In this document: one piece after another, positions 1-8,039 of the stretch
Numbering within the stretch: the stretch's first letter is position 1
Layout of the letters: each line of letters begins with the position of its first letter
Origin: UBA7477 sp045602925
Lineage (GTDB): Bacteria > Bacillota > Clostridia > Oscillospirales > Ruminococcaceae
Reading direction: 5' to 3'
NCBI GenBank assembly: GCA_045602925.1
Contig: JAZSCN010000031.1
Coordinates: 1-64,000, forward strand
DNA: 64,000 nt
Notes under the pieces: model-generated
Database searches by the model: none
Told to the model about the DNA's origin: nothing
What the model saw: only the letters and a program-made list of their open reading frames with translations
Made by a program: the position numbers and the translations under genes

Positions 1-58
1 GAGCAATCATTTCTTCAACCCAAGCGTTAACGTTAGGGTTCTTTGTTAAACTTGCCAT
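1..58 (-). CDS. 5' end of a leftward gene, possibly GTP-dependent PEP carboxykinase
   Basis: Only the first 19 codons lie in the window; the ATG is at 58-56 on the minus strand, after an AAAGGAG ribosome binding site at about 66-72. The translated start is MASLTKNPNVNAWVEEMIA. A short N-terminus with a WVEEM-type helix resembles the beginning of GTP-dependent phosphoenolpyruvate carboxykinases (gluconeogenic and anaplerotic conversion of oxaloacetate and PEP), but 19 residues are too few to be sure. It is transcribed away from thyA and has its own promoter at 136-164. The coding call is fairly safe; the product is a guess. Confidence 0.45.
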   Translation of the reverse strand, partial: MASLTKNPNVNAWVEEMIA

Positions 59-135
59 AATAAAACTCCTTTCGGTTATTAAAAATTACGGAAAATCGAA
101 AGCAGAATAAAAATATCAAATTTTCCTCGTATAAT

Positions 136-164
136 ATTATAACTGAATTTTGTCAATAAGTCAA
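136..164 (-). promoter_or_regulatory. sigma-A promoter for the leftward gene at 1-58
   Basis: Read on the minus strand, TTGACT (164-159) and TATAAT (141-136) are separated by exactly 17 bases. A second overlapping candidate shifts both boxes by a few bases (TTGACA with a poorer -10). It lies about 80 bases upstream of the leftward ATG, which leaves a short untranslated leader. Confidence 0.7.
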
Positions 165-254
165 TAGTATTTCGTCAAAATAATCACAATGTTATACAGC
201 TTCAAAATAGGTGATATTTTTGATATAAATGCAAGGTAAATGCTATTGACATTT

Positions 255-283
255 TTGAAGCCTTATGATAATATATCTATAAT
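255..283 (+). promoter_or_regulatory. possible upstream promoter for thyA-folA
   Basis: TTGAAG (255-260) and TATAAT (278-283) with a 17-base spacer. If used, it gives a leader of about 160 bases before the thyA start; the closer promoter at 365-393 looks at least as good. Confidence 0.45.
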
Positions 284-364
284 ATTTATAAAAGAGCTTA
301 ATTTTGTTTGTATCAGGTGTGGCTTCACTTTGTATAAACAGGTGTTATTTAAGCTATAAAAATG

Positions 365-393
365 TTGAAAAAAGAAATAATGTGTGATATAAT
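365..393 (+). promoter_or_regulatory. sigma-A promoter for thyA-folA
   Basis: TTGAAA (365-370) and TATAAT (388-393) with a 17-base spacer, about 55 bases upstream of the chosen thyA ATG. Confidence 0.7.
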
Positions 394-450
394 TAATGTG
401 TATGTATTAAGATGGCTTTTTGCCTAAAAATTGCAAAGGGGAATGATTTT

Positions 451-1281
451 ATGAGCTACGCAGATCAGGTGTTTATTCAGAATTGTAAGGATATTATAGA
501 AAACGGCTTTATGGACAATGAAATGGACGTAAGACCTCATTGGGAGGACGGCACTCCTGCCCATACAATCAAGAAATTTTGTATCGTAAATAGATATGAT
601 TTGGCTAAGGAATTTCCTATCCTTACAATAAGACGAACCTATATAAAATCTGCCGTAGACGAGCTTTTCTGGATTTGGCAGAAAAAGTCCAATAACATCA
701 AAGAGCTCGGCAGTCACGTCTGGGATTCCTGGGCTGACGAAAACGGCTCTATCGGTAAAGCGTACGGCTACCAGCTCGGTATAAAGCATAAGTATAAGGA
801 GGGTATGTTCGATCAGGTCGACAGAGTCCTCTATGACTTAAAGTACAACAAGGGTAGCAGACGTATTATTACCAATATCTATAACCACGCAGATTTGTCT
901 GAAATGGGGCTGTATCCTTGTGCGTATAGTATGACCTTTAACGTCTGTGACGGAAAGCTCAATTCCATACTTAACCAGCGTTCACAGGATATGCTCACAG
1001 CTAATAACTGGAACGTCTGCCAGTACGCTATGCTTACATATATGCTTGCCCAGGTAAGCGGACTTGAGGTCGGAGAGTTTGTCCACGTTATTGCCGATGC
1101 ACATATCTATGACAGACATATCCCACTCGTTAAGGAGATTATAGAGAACACTCCTTACGACGCTCCAAAGCTTGTGCTTGATAAGTCAATTGACGATTTC
1201 TATAAGTTCACTAAGGATTCCTTTAAGCTCGAGGATTATAAGTACCACGAGTTTAAGAAAACAATCCCTGTTGCAATCTAA
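451..1281 (+). CDS. thyA: thymidylate synthase
   Basis: Converts dUMP and methylenetetrahydrofolate to dTMP and dihydrofolate in the cytoplasm. The 276-residue protein shows the family landmarks: the N-terminal GTPAHT segment (about 34-39), the catalytic cysteine in LYPCAYS (Cys157), the RSQD dUMP-binding motif and a conserved HVYDRH-like segment (IYDRH). The catalytic loop is PCAYS rather than the common PPCH, which matches the Bacillus subtilis ThyA/phage phi3T type rather than the E. coli type. The start at 451 was chosen because AAAGGGGAATG sits just upstream; an in-frame ATG at 412 lacks a good ribosome site. folA follows after 11 bases, so dihydrofolate made here is recycled by its operon partner. 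Confidence 0.95.
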   Translation: MSYADQVFIQNCKDIIENGFMDNEMDVRPHWEDGTPAHTIKKFCIVNRYDLAKEFPILTIRRTYIKSAVDELFWIWQKKSNNIKELGSHVWDSWADENGSIGKAYGYQLGIKHKYKEGMFDQVDRVLYDLKYNKGSRRIITNIYNHADLSEMGLYPCAYSMTFNVCDGKLNSILNQRSQDMLTANNWNVCQYAMLTYMLAQVSGLEVGEFVHVIADAHIYDRHIPLVKEIIENTPYDAPKLVLDKSIDDFYKFTKDSFKLEDYKYHEFKKTIPVAI

Positions 1282-1292
1282 GGAGAAAAGCT

Positions 1293-1778
1293 ATGAATAT
1301 GATTTTATCGGTTTCTCTTGACTGGGGAATAGGTAAGGATAACGACCTTCTCTTTCACGTCAAGGAGGATATGCAGTTCTTTAGAAGAACAACAATGAAT
1401 AAATGCGTTGTAATGGGAAGAAAAACATTGGAGTCATTCCCTAATGCCAAGCCGCTACCTAAAAGAGATAATGTAGTGCTTACAAGAAATAATAGCTATT
1501 CACCGGAAGGGGTAACCGTGTGTAGTAGCGTGCAAGAGGTTATGGAGTATGTGTCTAAATACGATACCGACGACGTCTTTGTAATCGGTGGCGCAGAGGT
1601 ATATAAGCTGTTTTTACCATACTGTAACAAGGTCTACCTCACAAAGTTTAAGGCGTCAAAGCCTTGCGACAGATATTTTGAGAACTTAGATGAAAATAAT
1701 GACTGGAAGTGCGTAATGTCTGTCCCAAGAGAATGTGACGGACTCGAATTTGAATTTACATTATACGAGAGAAAGTAA
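1293..1778 (+). CDS. folA: dihydrofolate reductase
   Basis: NADPH-dependent reduction of dihydrofolate to tetrahydrofolate, the step that regenerates the cofactor consumed by thymidylate synthase. At 161 residues it has the usual bacterial length. Visible motifs are the N-terminal WGIGKDNDLLFHVKEDM stretch with the active-site acidic residue region, the VVMGRKTLESFP cofactor loop, and the C-terminal VFVIGGAEVY glycine-rich NADPH loop. The ATG follows an AAGGAG site, 11 bases after thyA, so the two are almost certainly one operon. Confidence 0.96.
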   Translation: MNMILSVSLDWGIGKDNDLLFHVKEDMQFFRRTTMNKCVVMGRKTLESFPNAKPLPKRDNVVLTRNNSYSPEGVTVCSSVQEVMEYVSKYDTDDVFVIGGAEVYKLFLPYCNKVYLTKFKASKPCDRYFENLDENNDWKCVMSVPRECDGLEFEFTLYERK

Positions 1779-1811
1779 TTAAAGCGTAGCTTTAAAATAG
1801 GGGGGTGCAAT

Positions 1812-2906
1812 ATGGCAGATGCAATGATTGTCTATAAGTGTCCCGACTGTGGCGCAGAGATAAAATACGACATCACAGAAGGAAAACTGATTTGTAAATA
1901 TTGCGATGCAGAGTTTGACGCAAGCGAGCTTCAAAGCTACGATAAGGACGTAAAGGGCAAAAAGCCTGAGGACTTTGAATGGCGTAAATTCAAGGAGGGC
2001 GAGAACGACGAAAATTGGGAGCCCGACGACCTCACAAAGCTAACAACCTTCGAGTGCTCGCATTGCGGAGGAAAAATTATAGGCGAAGGCACAACTATGG
2101 CAACACTATGTCCGTATTGTGATAATCCTGTAGTAATGAGCGGTTCTATAGACGGATTGCTATGCCCGGATTATATAATCCCGTTCAAGAAAACAAGAGA
2201 AGATGTCGCACAAGCGTTTGCCGACTATATGAAGGGGAAATATCTCCTGCCCAGTAAGTTTAAAAAACGTAACAAGCCGGAGAATATAAGAGGCGTCTAT
2301 GTTCCGTTTTGGATGTTTAATTGTAAGACCTATGCAAAAGCAGAAATTTCCGCAAGTAATATAGATAGGGTGTACGACGAGGAGTACGGCTTAGTTACAT
2401 ATACAAGAAAATTCCATGTAAAAAGAATGGGCAGAATTGACTTTAAAAACATACCGATTGACTCGTCCACTAAAATGGATGACGCGTTTATGGAAACTAT
2501 AGAGCCTTACGACAACTCCGAAGCGGTAAAATTCAGCTCAGCTTATCTTGCAGGCTTTGCCGCAGATAGATATGACGTAGAGTATGAAAAGTGTGTCGAA
2601 AGAGCTAACCAGAGAATACGTTCCAGCGTAAGCGATATATTACGGTCTACTGCCGACCGCTATGATAATGTTTCTGTGGATAATCTTGAAATTGAAATAA
2701 ATGACGGTAATACAAGCTATACCCTTGCACCCGTGTATATGATGAACACAAACTATCTGGGAAAGAAATATACCCTCGCTATGAACGGCCAGACAGGGAA
2801 AATCGTCGGCGAGCTTCCTACCGACTACTTTAAGCTCGTAAGATGGCTTGTCCTGACAGGGATTATATCATTCCTGCTGTTCTGGCTACTGTTTGGAAGT
2901 ATATAA
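1812..2906 (+). CDS. membrane-anchored double zinc-ribbon protein, copy 1
   Basis: Unknown function. The 364-residue protein starts with two zinc ribbons: Cys10/Cys13 with Cys28/Cys31, and Cys82/Cys85 with Cys100/Cys103, the first of TFIIB-like appearance. A middle domain follows (PDYIIPFKKT, YVPFWMFNC and AYLAGFAADRYDV segments). It ends in one hydrophobic segment (about residues 342-361) with a very short tail, so it is probably tail-anchored with the ribbons in the cytoplasm. A ribosome site (GGGGGG, then GTGCAAT) precedes the ATG. The stop is 13 bases before the TPM gene at 2920. A clear paralog lies at 3829-4920, also followed by a TPM gene. Confidence 0.8.
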   Translation: MADAMIVYKCPDCGAEIKYDITEGKLICKYCDAEFDASELQSYDKDVKGKKPEDFEWRKFKEGENDENWEPDDLTKLTTFECSHCGGKIIGEGTTMATLCPYCDNPVVMSGSIDGLLCPDYIIPFKKTREDVAQAFADYMKGKYLLPSKFKKRNKPENIRGVYVPFWMFNCKTYAKAEISASNIDRVYDEEYGLVTYTRKFHVKRMGRIDFKNIPIDSSTKMDDAFMETIEPYDNSEAVKFSSAYLAGFAADRYDVEYEKCVERANQRIRSSVSDILRSTADRYDNVSVDNLEIEINDGNTSYTLAPVYMMNTNYLGKKYTLAMNGQTGKIVGELPTDYFKLVRWLVLTGIISFLLFWLLFGSI

Positions 2907-2919
2907 GGAGGGTGAAGAG

Positions 2920-3771
2920 ATGATTAAAAGATTTCTTATGATTTTCGCCTCCCTTATTATGATTTCTCAGATTGCGATTACAGCAAACGCGAGCGATGAG
3001 TATGGCGACTATACGCTGGATAGAGTTATCGATGAAGCGAATGTGCTGTCTGACGAAGAGGAGCAGTCACTTGAAACTCAGATTTCTACACTCATAAATG
3101 ACTATAACCAGGACTGCCTTATCCTTATCGTGAATGATTATAAACAGGAAATGAAAATATCCGGCGGAATAGATAATTTTGGCGACAACTACTATAATAC
3201 AATGGGCTACGGCTTCGGCGAGAGAAAAAGCGGCACCATATTTGTAGTTTCAACAGAAACAAGAGAATGGTGGTTTAAATCCTACGGCGAAACCTCTGTA
3301 GCACTCACAAAAGGCTATGGCCTCGAGTGGATGGAGTATAAGGTAATAGACGAGCTAAGTGATGATAAGTATTATGAGTGCTTTGACCAGTTTGCAGAAT
3401 ACACCTATGACTTTGTAAAAGAAAAGGAAGAAAATACCCCGTATGGTTTTTTTCACCCAAAGCTCGACTCCGAGCCGTATCTTGCAAAGCTAAGAAAAAG
3501 GCTTATTATAATTGTTTTGCTTGTCGTAGCAGTAATGACATTTGTCGCAGTTTTCCTTCTTAGATCAATGAGAACTGTAAAGCGACAGACGAATGCAACA
3601 CAGTATCGTGAGCGCGGAAGCTTCAGACTCGATATAAAAAAAGACGAGTTTATAGGCTCGGTAGAAAAAACCGACGCCCTGGGTATTATCGGAAAAATAC
3701 TTCTGGGACTGCTGGCAATTTTAGCAGCCGGTGCATCCTCAAAGAGTGGCGGACGTGGCGGACGCTACTAA
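2920..3771 (+). CDS. TPM-domain (DUF477/TLP18.3-like) secreted or anchored protein, copy 1
   Basis: Begins with a signal peptide (MIKRFLM then a hydrophobic core, likely cut after ...TANA, about residue 24). A TPM domain follows (VIDEANVLSDEEEQSLETQI, CLILIVND, GTIFVVS, EWWFKSYGE). A second hydrophobic segment at about residues 196-216 would anchor it in the membrane, and the tail is Arg/Gly-rich (SGGRGGRY). TPM domains occur in envelope-associated proteins such as YgcG and in thylakoid proteins; the reaction, if any, is not established here. The start at 2920 has a strong AAGGAGGG site overlapping the end of the preceding gene; the longer frame from 2893 is rejected. Paralog at 4934-5821. 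Confidence 0.82.
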   Translation: MIKRFLMIFASLIMISQIAITANASDEYGDYTLDRVIDEANVLSDEEEQSLETQISTLINDYNQDCLILIVNDYKQEMKISGGIDNFGDNYYNTMGYGFGERKSGTIFVVSTETREWWFKSYGETSVALTKGYGLEWMEYKVIDELSDDKYYECFDQFAEYTYDFVKEKEENTPYGFFHPKLDSEPYLAKLRKRLIIIVLLVVAVMTFVAVFLLRSMRTVKRQTNATQYRERGSFRLDIKKDEFIGSVEKTDALGIIGKILLGLLAILAAGASSKSGGRGGRY

Positions 3772-3828
3772 AATCTATGTTTTATGAGAGAATAAACGGT
3801 ATCTGAAATAATTAAAAGGAGTACATAA

Positions 3829-4920
3829 ATGGCAGAAGAAATGATAATCTATAAATGCCCCGACTGTGGTGCTGATATACAGTTCAGCGCAGGACAGGGT
3901 AAGATGACCTGTCGCTATTGCGACGGCGAATTTGATGTAAGCGAGCTTGTCGACTACGATAAGGGCGCTACCGAGAAGAAGCCCGAAAAGTTTAATTGGA
4001 AGGACTTTGACGAAAAGAAGGACAGACTCGATTGGTCAACAGAGGAGCTCTCAAAGCTCTCTACATATCGCTGTGCACATTGTGGCGGCGAAATTATCGG
4101 CGATGGAACAACTATGTCCTCAAAGTGTCCGTATTGCGATAATCCTGTCGTAATCGGCGAATCAATAACAGGACTGTTGCGCCCTGATTATATTATCCCG
4201 TTCAAGAATACAGCCGAGGATGTCAGCAAGATTTTCGCAAACTTTCTGAAGGGCAAGTTCTTGCTTCCAAGCTCATTCAAGAAGCATAACAGACCTGAGA
4301 ATATCAAGGGTATCTATGTCCCATTCTGGCTGTTCGATTGCGATTCCGACGGTAAGGGCGAATATACTGCAACAAAAATAACTTCATGGCGTGCAGGCGA
4401 CTATAGGTATACAAAAACCGACTACTATAACGTCTATAGAGCCGGAACAATGACATTCTTAGATATCCCGGTTGACGGCTCAAGCAAGATGGATGACGCC
4501 TTTATGGAATCTATCGAGCCTTTCGATTATAGAGAAGCCGTTAGCTTTAATGCCGCATATCTGGCAGGCTTTATGTCCGATAGATATGACGTCGACGTAA
4601 AGCGAAGTATCGTAAGAGCTAACCAAAGAGTGTACTCAAGCACCAGCGACGTGCTTAAAACAACTATCCACGGCTATAATGTAGTGTCAGCAAAGAAGCT
4701 GGATGTCAACATAAAAGAAGGCGACATAAGCTATGCCCTCTTGCCGGTGTGGATGATGAATACGGTTTATAAGGATAAAACCTATACAATAGCAATGAAC
4801 GGACAGACAGGAAAAATGGTCGGCGAGCTCCCTATAGATTATCGTAAGCTTGCGCTTGCTATGGTCGGTGCATCACTGATAGTATTAGCAATAATACTGT
4901 TCCTGTTCACTATTTTGTAA
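3829..4920 (+). CDS. membrane-anchored double zinc-ribbon protein, copy 2
   Basis: 363 residues, collinear with the 1812-2906 protein along its whole length: the same MIIYKCPDCGADI start, two CxxC pairs per ribbon, RPDYIIPFK, YVPFWLFDC and AYLAGFMSDRYDV segments, and one C-terminal transmembrane segment. The copies differ most in the region around residues 175-200. It is preceded by AAAAGGAG. The TPM partner follows 13 bases after its stop, the same gap as in copy 1, which supports duplication of the whole gene pair. Function unknown; a role in sensing or assembling something at the inner face of the membrane is only a guess. Confidence 0.8.
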   Translation: MAEEMIIYKCPDCGADIQFSAGQGKMTCRYCDGEFDVSELVDYDKGATEKKPEKFNWKDFDEKKDRLDWSTEELSKLSTYRCAHCGGEIIGDGTTMSSKCPYCDNPVVIGESITGLLRPDYIIPFKNTAEDVSKIFANFLKGKFLLPSSFKKHNRPENIKGIYVPFWLFDCDSDGKGEYTATKITSWRAGDYRYTKTDYYNVYRAGTMTFLDIPVDGSSKMDDAFMESIEPFDYREAVSFNAAYLAGFMSDRYDVDVKRSIVRANQRVYSSTSDVLKTTIHGYNVVSAKKLDVNIKEGDISYALLPVWMMNTVYKDKTYTIAMNGQTGKMVGELPIDYRKLALAMVGASLIVLAIILFLFTIL

Positions 4921-4933
4921 GGGGGCAGAGAAG

Positions 4934-5821
4934 ATGATGAAAAGATTTTTTGCACTCCTTAGCTGCCTTGTGGTAATGCCTGTCGCTATGACAAGCCCTG
5001 CCTATGCTGATTATGAGGGTGACTATGGAGTTACCGACTACGAGGACTACTATTACGACGAATACGTCGACGACGATACTATCTTTGATGAGGATTACTA
5101 TGCGTCAGATTACAACGCTAAGGTCGTAGATAGCTATGGCTTGCTCGAAGATTATGAGCTACAAAATCTCGAGGATAAAATTCAAGAGCTCTCCGAGGAA
5201 TACGACTTTGACTGCGTTATAAATATTGTCTCGTATTATAGCGGCATGGATTTAAGCTATTACGCCGATAACTTCTATCACGATAACTATTATAACGACG
5301 ACGGTATAATCTTTGTAGTGTCTATGGGCACCAGAGAGTGGTGGTTTCTGCAGTTTGGCGAAGGTAAGGACTATATCTCTGATTCCTATGGCCTCGAATG
5401 GCTCGAGTTTAAGGTAATAGACGAGCTTAGCGACGATGAGTATTATGAGTGCTTTGACCAGTTTGTAGATAGCGTCTATGCGTTTGTCGAGGAAGCTAAG
5501 GATAACAAGCCCTACTCAGCCTTCCACCAAAAGCTCGATGGCGATGTTTTGTTCAAAAAGGCAAAGGATTATTTCCCAATCCTGTTTGTTATGATCATTA
5601 TTGGAGTGGTAATTGTCGTTGCAATCGGTAAAGCTCTTATTAAACAAATGAAAACAGTTAAAATGCAACCTAACGGCAATAACTATCTAAAGAATGGTAG
5701 CTTTAAGCTACACGCCTCAAATGACGTGTTCTCGCATACGCATACCACAAGAATCAGAGTCAAGTCAAGTGGCTCAGGTGGCCGTGGTGGCTCACGAGGT
5801 GGCCGTGGCGGACGCTTTTAA
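4934..5821 (+). CDS. TPM-domain secreted or anchored protein, copy 2
   Basis: 295 residues. A signal peptide (MMKRFFALLSCLVV, likely cut after ...SPAYA) is followed by an acidic Tyr/Asp-rich spacer of about 40 residues that copy 1 lacks. Then comes the TPM domain (VVDSYGLLEDYELQNLEDKI, GIIFVVSMGTREWWF), a transmembrane segment near residues 214-236, and a longer Arg/Gly tail (GGRGGSRGGRGGRF). The shared segment GLEW-EFKVIDELSDD-YYECFDQF shows common origin with 2920-3771. Start from a GGGGGCAGAG site. The acidic insert and longer glycine tail suggest that the copies have specialised. Confidence 0.82.
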   Translation: MMKRFFALLSCLVVMPVAMTSPAYADYEGDYGVTDYEDYYYDEYVDDDTIFDEDYYASDYNAKVVDSYGLLEDYELQNLEDKIQELSEEYDFDCVINIVSYYSGMDLSYYADNFYHDNYYNDDGIIFVVSMGTREWWFLQFGEGKDYISDSYGLEWLEFKVIDELSDDEYYECFDQFVDSVYAFVEEAKDNKPYSAFHQKLDGDVLFKKAKDYFPILFVMIIIGVVIVVAIGKALIKQMKTVKMQPNGNNYLKNGSFKLHASNDVFSHTHTTRIRVKSSGSGGRGGSRGGRGGRF

Positions 5822-5865
5822 AAATTGGTACTGAAAATATGCTTTTTGAAAGGTAGGTGAGGGTT

Positions 5866-7041
5866 GTGCCGGAACTTAAAACTAAGGTTAATGATGAATA
5901 TATCGACGTTGCAGGTAACGCCGATTATCAAAACCAATCTAAAGAGTACTATAGAGAGTTTCTTAACTGGCGAAGCTCAGGTAATAACCCTTATGCCTAT
6001 TCTTTTGTAAGAAGAAAGAACGAGCACTCGTATGTAGACGGAAAAGGCTATGTCAGTAAGAACCCGAAGGAAATCGAAAGCAAGGTGCTAAAGCGCTGCT
6101 GTAGACTTATAGCAATGACAATGTTTACAATATTTCTTATGTCAATTGTCGAGATTTTCTATACAAGCATATATATGAAGAGCCTTACCCTCTCTGCAAC
6201 AAAAACTATCTATAGCGAGCCGTATGATAGATATAACGTGCCTATGTCACTTTGCTTTGTAATCTGTGGAATGAGGATTATGAAGCTGCTACTGCCGATT
6301 CTGGTGTTTATGCTCGATACAAAAATTCCACGCGAGGTAGTATTGCCAAAGGGCGACAGAGAGTATAAAACTCTCACAAGCTGTGCGTATGTTATGGCAC
6401 TTATGTCTGCTTCGTTTTGTAGAATATCCAGCGAAGGACTCGCCTTTGCCTGCGAAAAGCTCGGCGTTGGTGTCTATCGCTTTGAGTATATGTATTCGGA
6501 TGAGGTTGTCCCAACCCTCATTTTCGGATTGTGTAATTGCGTCATTATAGCAGCCCTGCACGAAGTGTTGTTCAGAGGCCTTATTTTGCAGACAATGCGA
6601 CAGTTCGGCGATATGTTTTCATTTATTATATGCTGTGTCGCAGAAGCCTTCTGTGGATTCGATATAACAAGTATAGGATATACTATATGTATAGGTATCA
6701 TAATAACCCTGTTTACCTTAAGAACAGGCTCTATTACAACTGCAATCGGTATGCGAATTACAGCGACCTCATTCTTTTTCGCCTTAGACCTTATGAATGT
6801 GTACTTCGATGAGAGCGCAGTAGCAGTTGCCGAAACACTCCTTTGTGTCGCAATCATTGCTGTTTCTCTTATCATCTATTCAAGAATAACTCTGGCACAA
6901 AACTTCAGCTTTAATATCAATAACTCGAAAACCCACCTTTCTATCGCAAAGAAGCTGACAATATTCTTCTCCCATAGCGGAATAATGCTGTGGCTGATAA
7001 TAACCCTTACAGTATCTGTGCTGGCAGTAAGATTTGTCTGA
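5866..7041 (+). CDS. CPBP/CAAX-protease-family membrane protein with altered active-site motif
   Basis: About 391 residues with roughly eight hydrophobic segments after a soluble N-terminus of about 80 residues. One segment carries HEVLFRG (His232-Glu233 ... Arg237), which lines up with the EExxxR signature of CPBP intramembrane metalloproteases (ABI family), but the first glutamate is histidine. The later motif where a catalytic histidine is expected reads IGMRITATS, with arginine. It may therefore be a non-proteolytic member. Start: GTG at 5866 behind AGGTGAGG; GTG at 5857 in the same frame is the alternative. It follows the duplicated zinc-ribbon/TPM pairs by 44 bases and may share their transcript. 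Confidence 0.7.
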   Translation: MPELKTKVNDEYIDVAGNADYQNQSKEYYREFLNWRSSGNNPYAYSFVRRKNEHSYVDGKGYVSKNPKEIESKVLKRCCRLIAMTMFTIFLMSIVEIFYTSIYMKSLTLSATKTIYSEPYDRYNVPMSLCFVICGMRIMKLLLPILVFMLDTKIPREVVLPKGDREYKTLTSCAYVMALMSASFCRISSEGLAFACEKLGVGVYRFEYMYSDEVVPTLIFGLCNCVIIAALHEVLFRGLILQTMRQFGDMFSFIICCVAEAFCGFDITSIGYTICIGIIITLFTLRTGSITTAIGMRITATSFFFALDLMNVYFDESAVAVAETLLCVAIIAVSLIIYSRITLAQNFSFNINNSKTHLSIAKKLTIFFSHSGIMLWLIITLTVSVLAVRFV

Positions 7042-7060
7042 AAAAACTTTAAAAAAAGTA

Positions 7061-7089
7061 TTGACAAATATGCCACAATGGTATATAAT
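7061..7089 (+). promoter_or_regulatory. consensus sigma-A promoter for infC-rpmI-rplT
   Basis: TTGACA (7061-7066), a 17-base spacer and TATAAT (7084-7089): a perfect consensus, fitting a strongly expressed ribosomal operon. The leader to the infC start is about 145 bases long. Confidence 0.92.
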
Positions 7090-7094
7090 AGTAA

Positions 7095-7232
7095 AGCAAA
7101 CAAAGAAGAACTGTTCCGTTCTCACCTTCAGCCAAAGGCAAAAAGGTCAATAATGAATGTATATCGAGCTTTAGCCCGATTTGTATTTGTTGAGCGTGAA
7201 CAGTTGTGTTGCGCTCATTTTTATTTTGGAGG
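7095..7232 (+). promoter_or_regulatory. L20-type leader with attenuator hairpin
   Basis: The leader ends in a strong hairpin: GAGCGT (7192-7197), a bulged G, AACA (7199-7202), loop GTTG, TGTT (7207-7210), GCGCTC (7211-7216). It is followed at once by ATTTTTATTTT (7217-7227), a good intrinsic terminator just upstream of the infC ribosome site. AACTGTTC (7109-7116) can pair for 8 bp with GAACAGTT (7198-7205) and would open that hairpin, so the two folds exclude each other. In B. subtilis, ribosomal protein L20 controls the same operon by attenuation through a long-range pairing of this sort. The similarity is in arrangement; the L20-binding site itself was not modelled. Confidence 0.75.
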
Positions 7233-7241
7233 TGTTGCGTC

Positions 7242-7760
7242 ATTAGCAACAAGGAACTGCAAATCAACGAAGAAATTCACGACAAGGAAATCCGTGTAAT
7301 TGACGTTGACGGAACTCAGCTCGGACTTATGTCCCCTAAGGAAGCTTTAGAGCTTGCAATCGAAAAAGACCTGGACCTTGTAAAGATTGCACCTGGTGCA
7401 AATCCACCGGTGTGTAAGATTCTTGATTACGGTAAGTACTGCTTTGAGCAGGGTAAGCGTGAGAAGGAAGCTAAGAAGAACCAGAAGGTTGTCGAAATCA
7501 AGGAAATCAGAATGTCATCAACAATTGATACGCACGATTTTCAGACAAAGGTTAATCAGGGCGTAAAGTTCTTGACAGGCGGAGATAAGATTAAAGTATC
7601 AGTGAGATTCCGTAAGCGTTCCGTAGCACATCCACAGCTCGGCGAAGAACTGATGAACAAGTATAAGGAAGCAGTATCAGCAGCAGGAACTGTAGATAAG
7701 CCAATCAAAATGGAAGGACGCAGCTTGGTGATGTTTGTATCACCAAAGTCTTCTAAGTAA
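7242..7760 (+). CDS. infC: translation initiation factor IF-3, AUU start
   Basis: Binds the 30S subunit, keeps the subunits apart and checks the initiator codon. 172 residues; the ELQINEEI, VRVID-like (IRVIDVDG) N-domain and the IKEIR-MSSTIDTHDF to SVRFRKR C-domain are clear. The reading frame is open further upstream to a GTG at 7206, but that lies inside the attenuator hairpin. The fitting start is ATT at 7242: GGAGG at 7228-7232 stands 9 bases away and the protein then begins SNKELQINEE. AUU initiation is the classic device by which IF-3 represses its own translation. First gene of infC-rpmI-rplT. Confidence 0.95.
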   Translation: MSNKELQINEEIHDKEIRVIDVDGTQLGLMSPKEALELAIEKDLDLVKIAPGANPPVCKILDYGKYCFEQGKREKEAKKNQKVVEIKEIRMSSTIDTHDFQTKVNQGVKFLTGGDKIKVSVRFRKRSVAHPQLGEELMNKYKEAVSAAGTVDKPIKMEGRSLVMFVSPKSSK

Positions 7761-7780
7761 ACAATTAAGGAGGATATATT

Positions 7781-7984
7781 ATGTCAAAGGTAAAAATCAA
7801 GACACATTCCGGCGCAAAGAAGCGTTTCAAGGTAACCGGAACAGGCAAGGTTAAGTTCCAGCACACAAACAAGAGACACAGACTCATTTCTAAGGGCCAC
7901 AAGCGTATCAGAACACTTCGTAACACAGCATACGCAGCAAACGCAGACGTAAAGAACGTAAAGGCTCTTATCCCTTACAAGTAA
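7781..7984 (+). CDS. rpmI: 50S ribosomal protein L35
   Basis: 67-residue very basic protein (KIKTHSGAKKRFKVTGTGKV, KHTN-like and KGHKRIR segments) of the large ribosomal subunit, full length for the family. AAGGAGG stands 8 bases before the ATG. Middle gene of the universal infC-rpmI-rplT operon, 20 bases after infC. Confidence 0.98.
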   Translation: MSKVKIKTHSGAKKRFKVTGTGKVKFQHTNKRHRLISKGHKRIRTLRNTAYAANADVKNVKALIPYK

Positions 7985-8039
7985 ACCAACGGGTTGTAGG
8001 GAAGTACAATTAAAAGATAATTTCAGGAGGTAATTAACT

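Larger units (their letters stand above)
59..450. other. AT-rich intergenic region between divergent genes
   Basis: No gene is seen in these 392 bases. The left part holds the leftward promoter at 136-164. The right part holds two rightward promoter candidates (255-283 and 365-393). Between those lies a stretch with AGCTTAA near 295 and TTAAGCT near 350 that can pair, so the upstream promoter could make a folded leader; no known riboswitch class is recognised in it. Confidence 0.5.

Noticed and set aside
7206..7241. GTG start for infC twelve codons upstream
   Set aside because: It lies within the attenuator hairpin, upstream of the GGAGG site that fits ATT at 7242, and adds residues foreign to IF-3.
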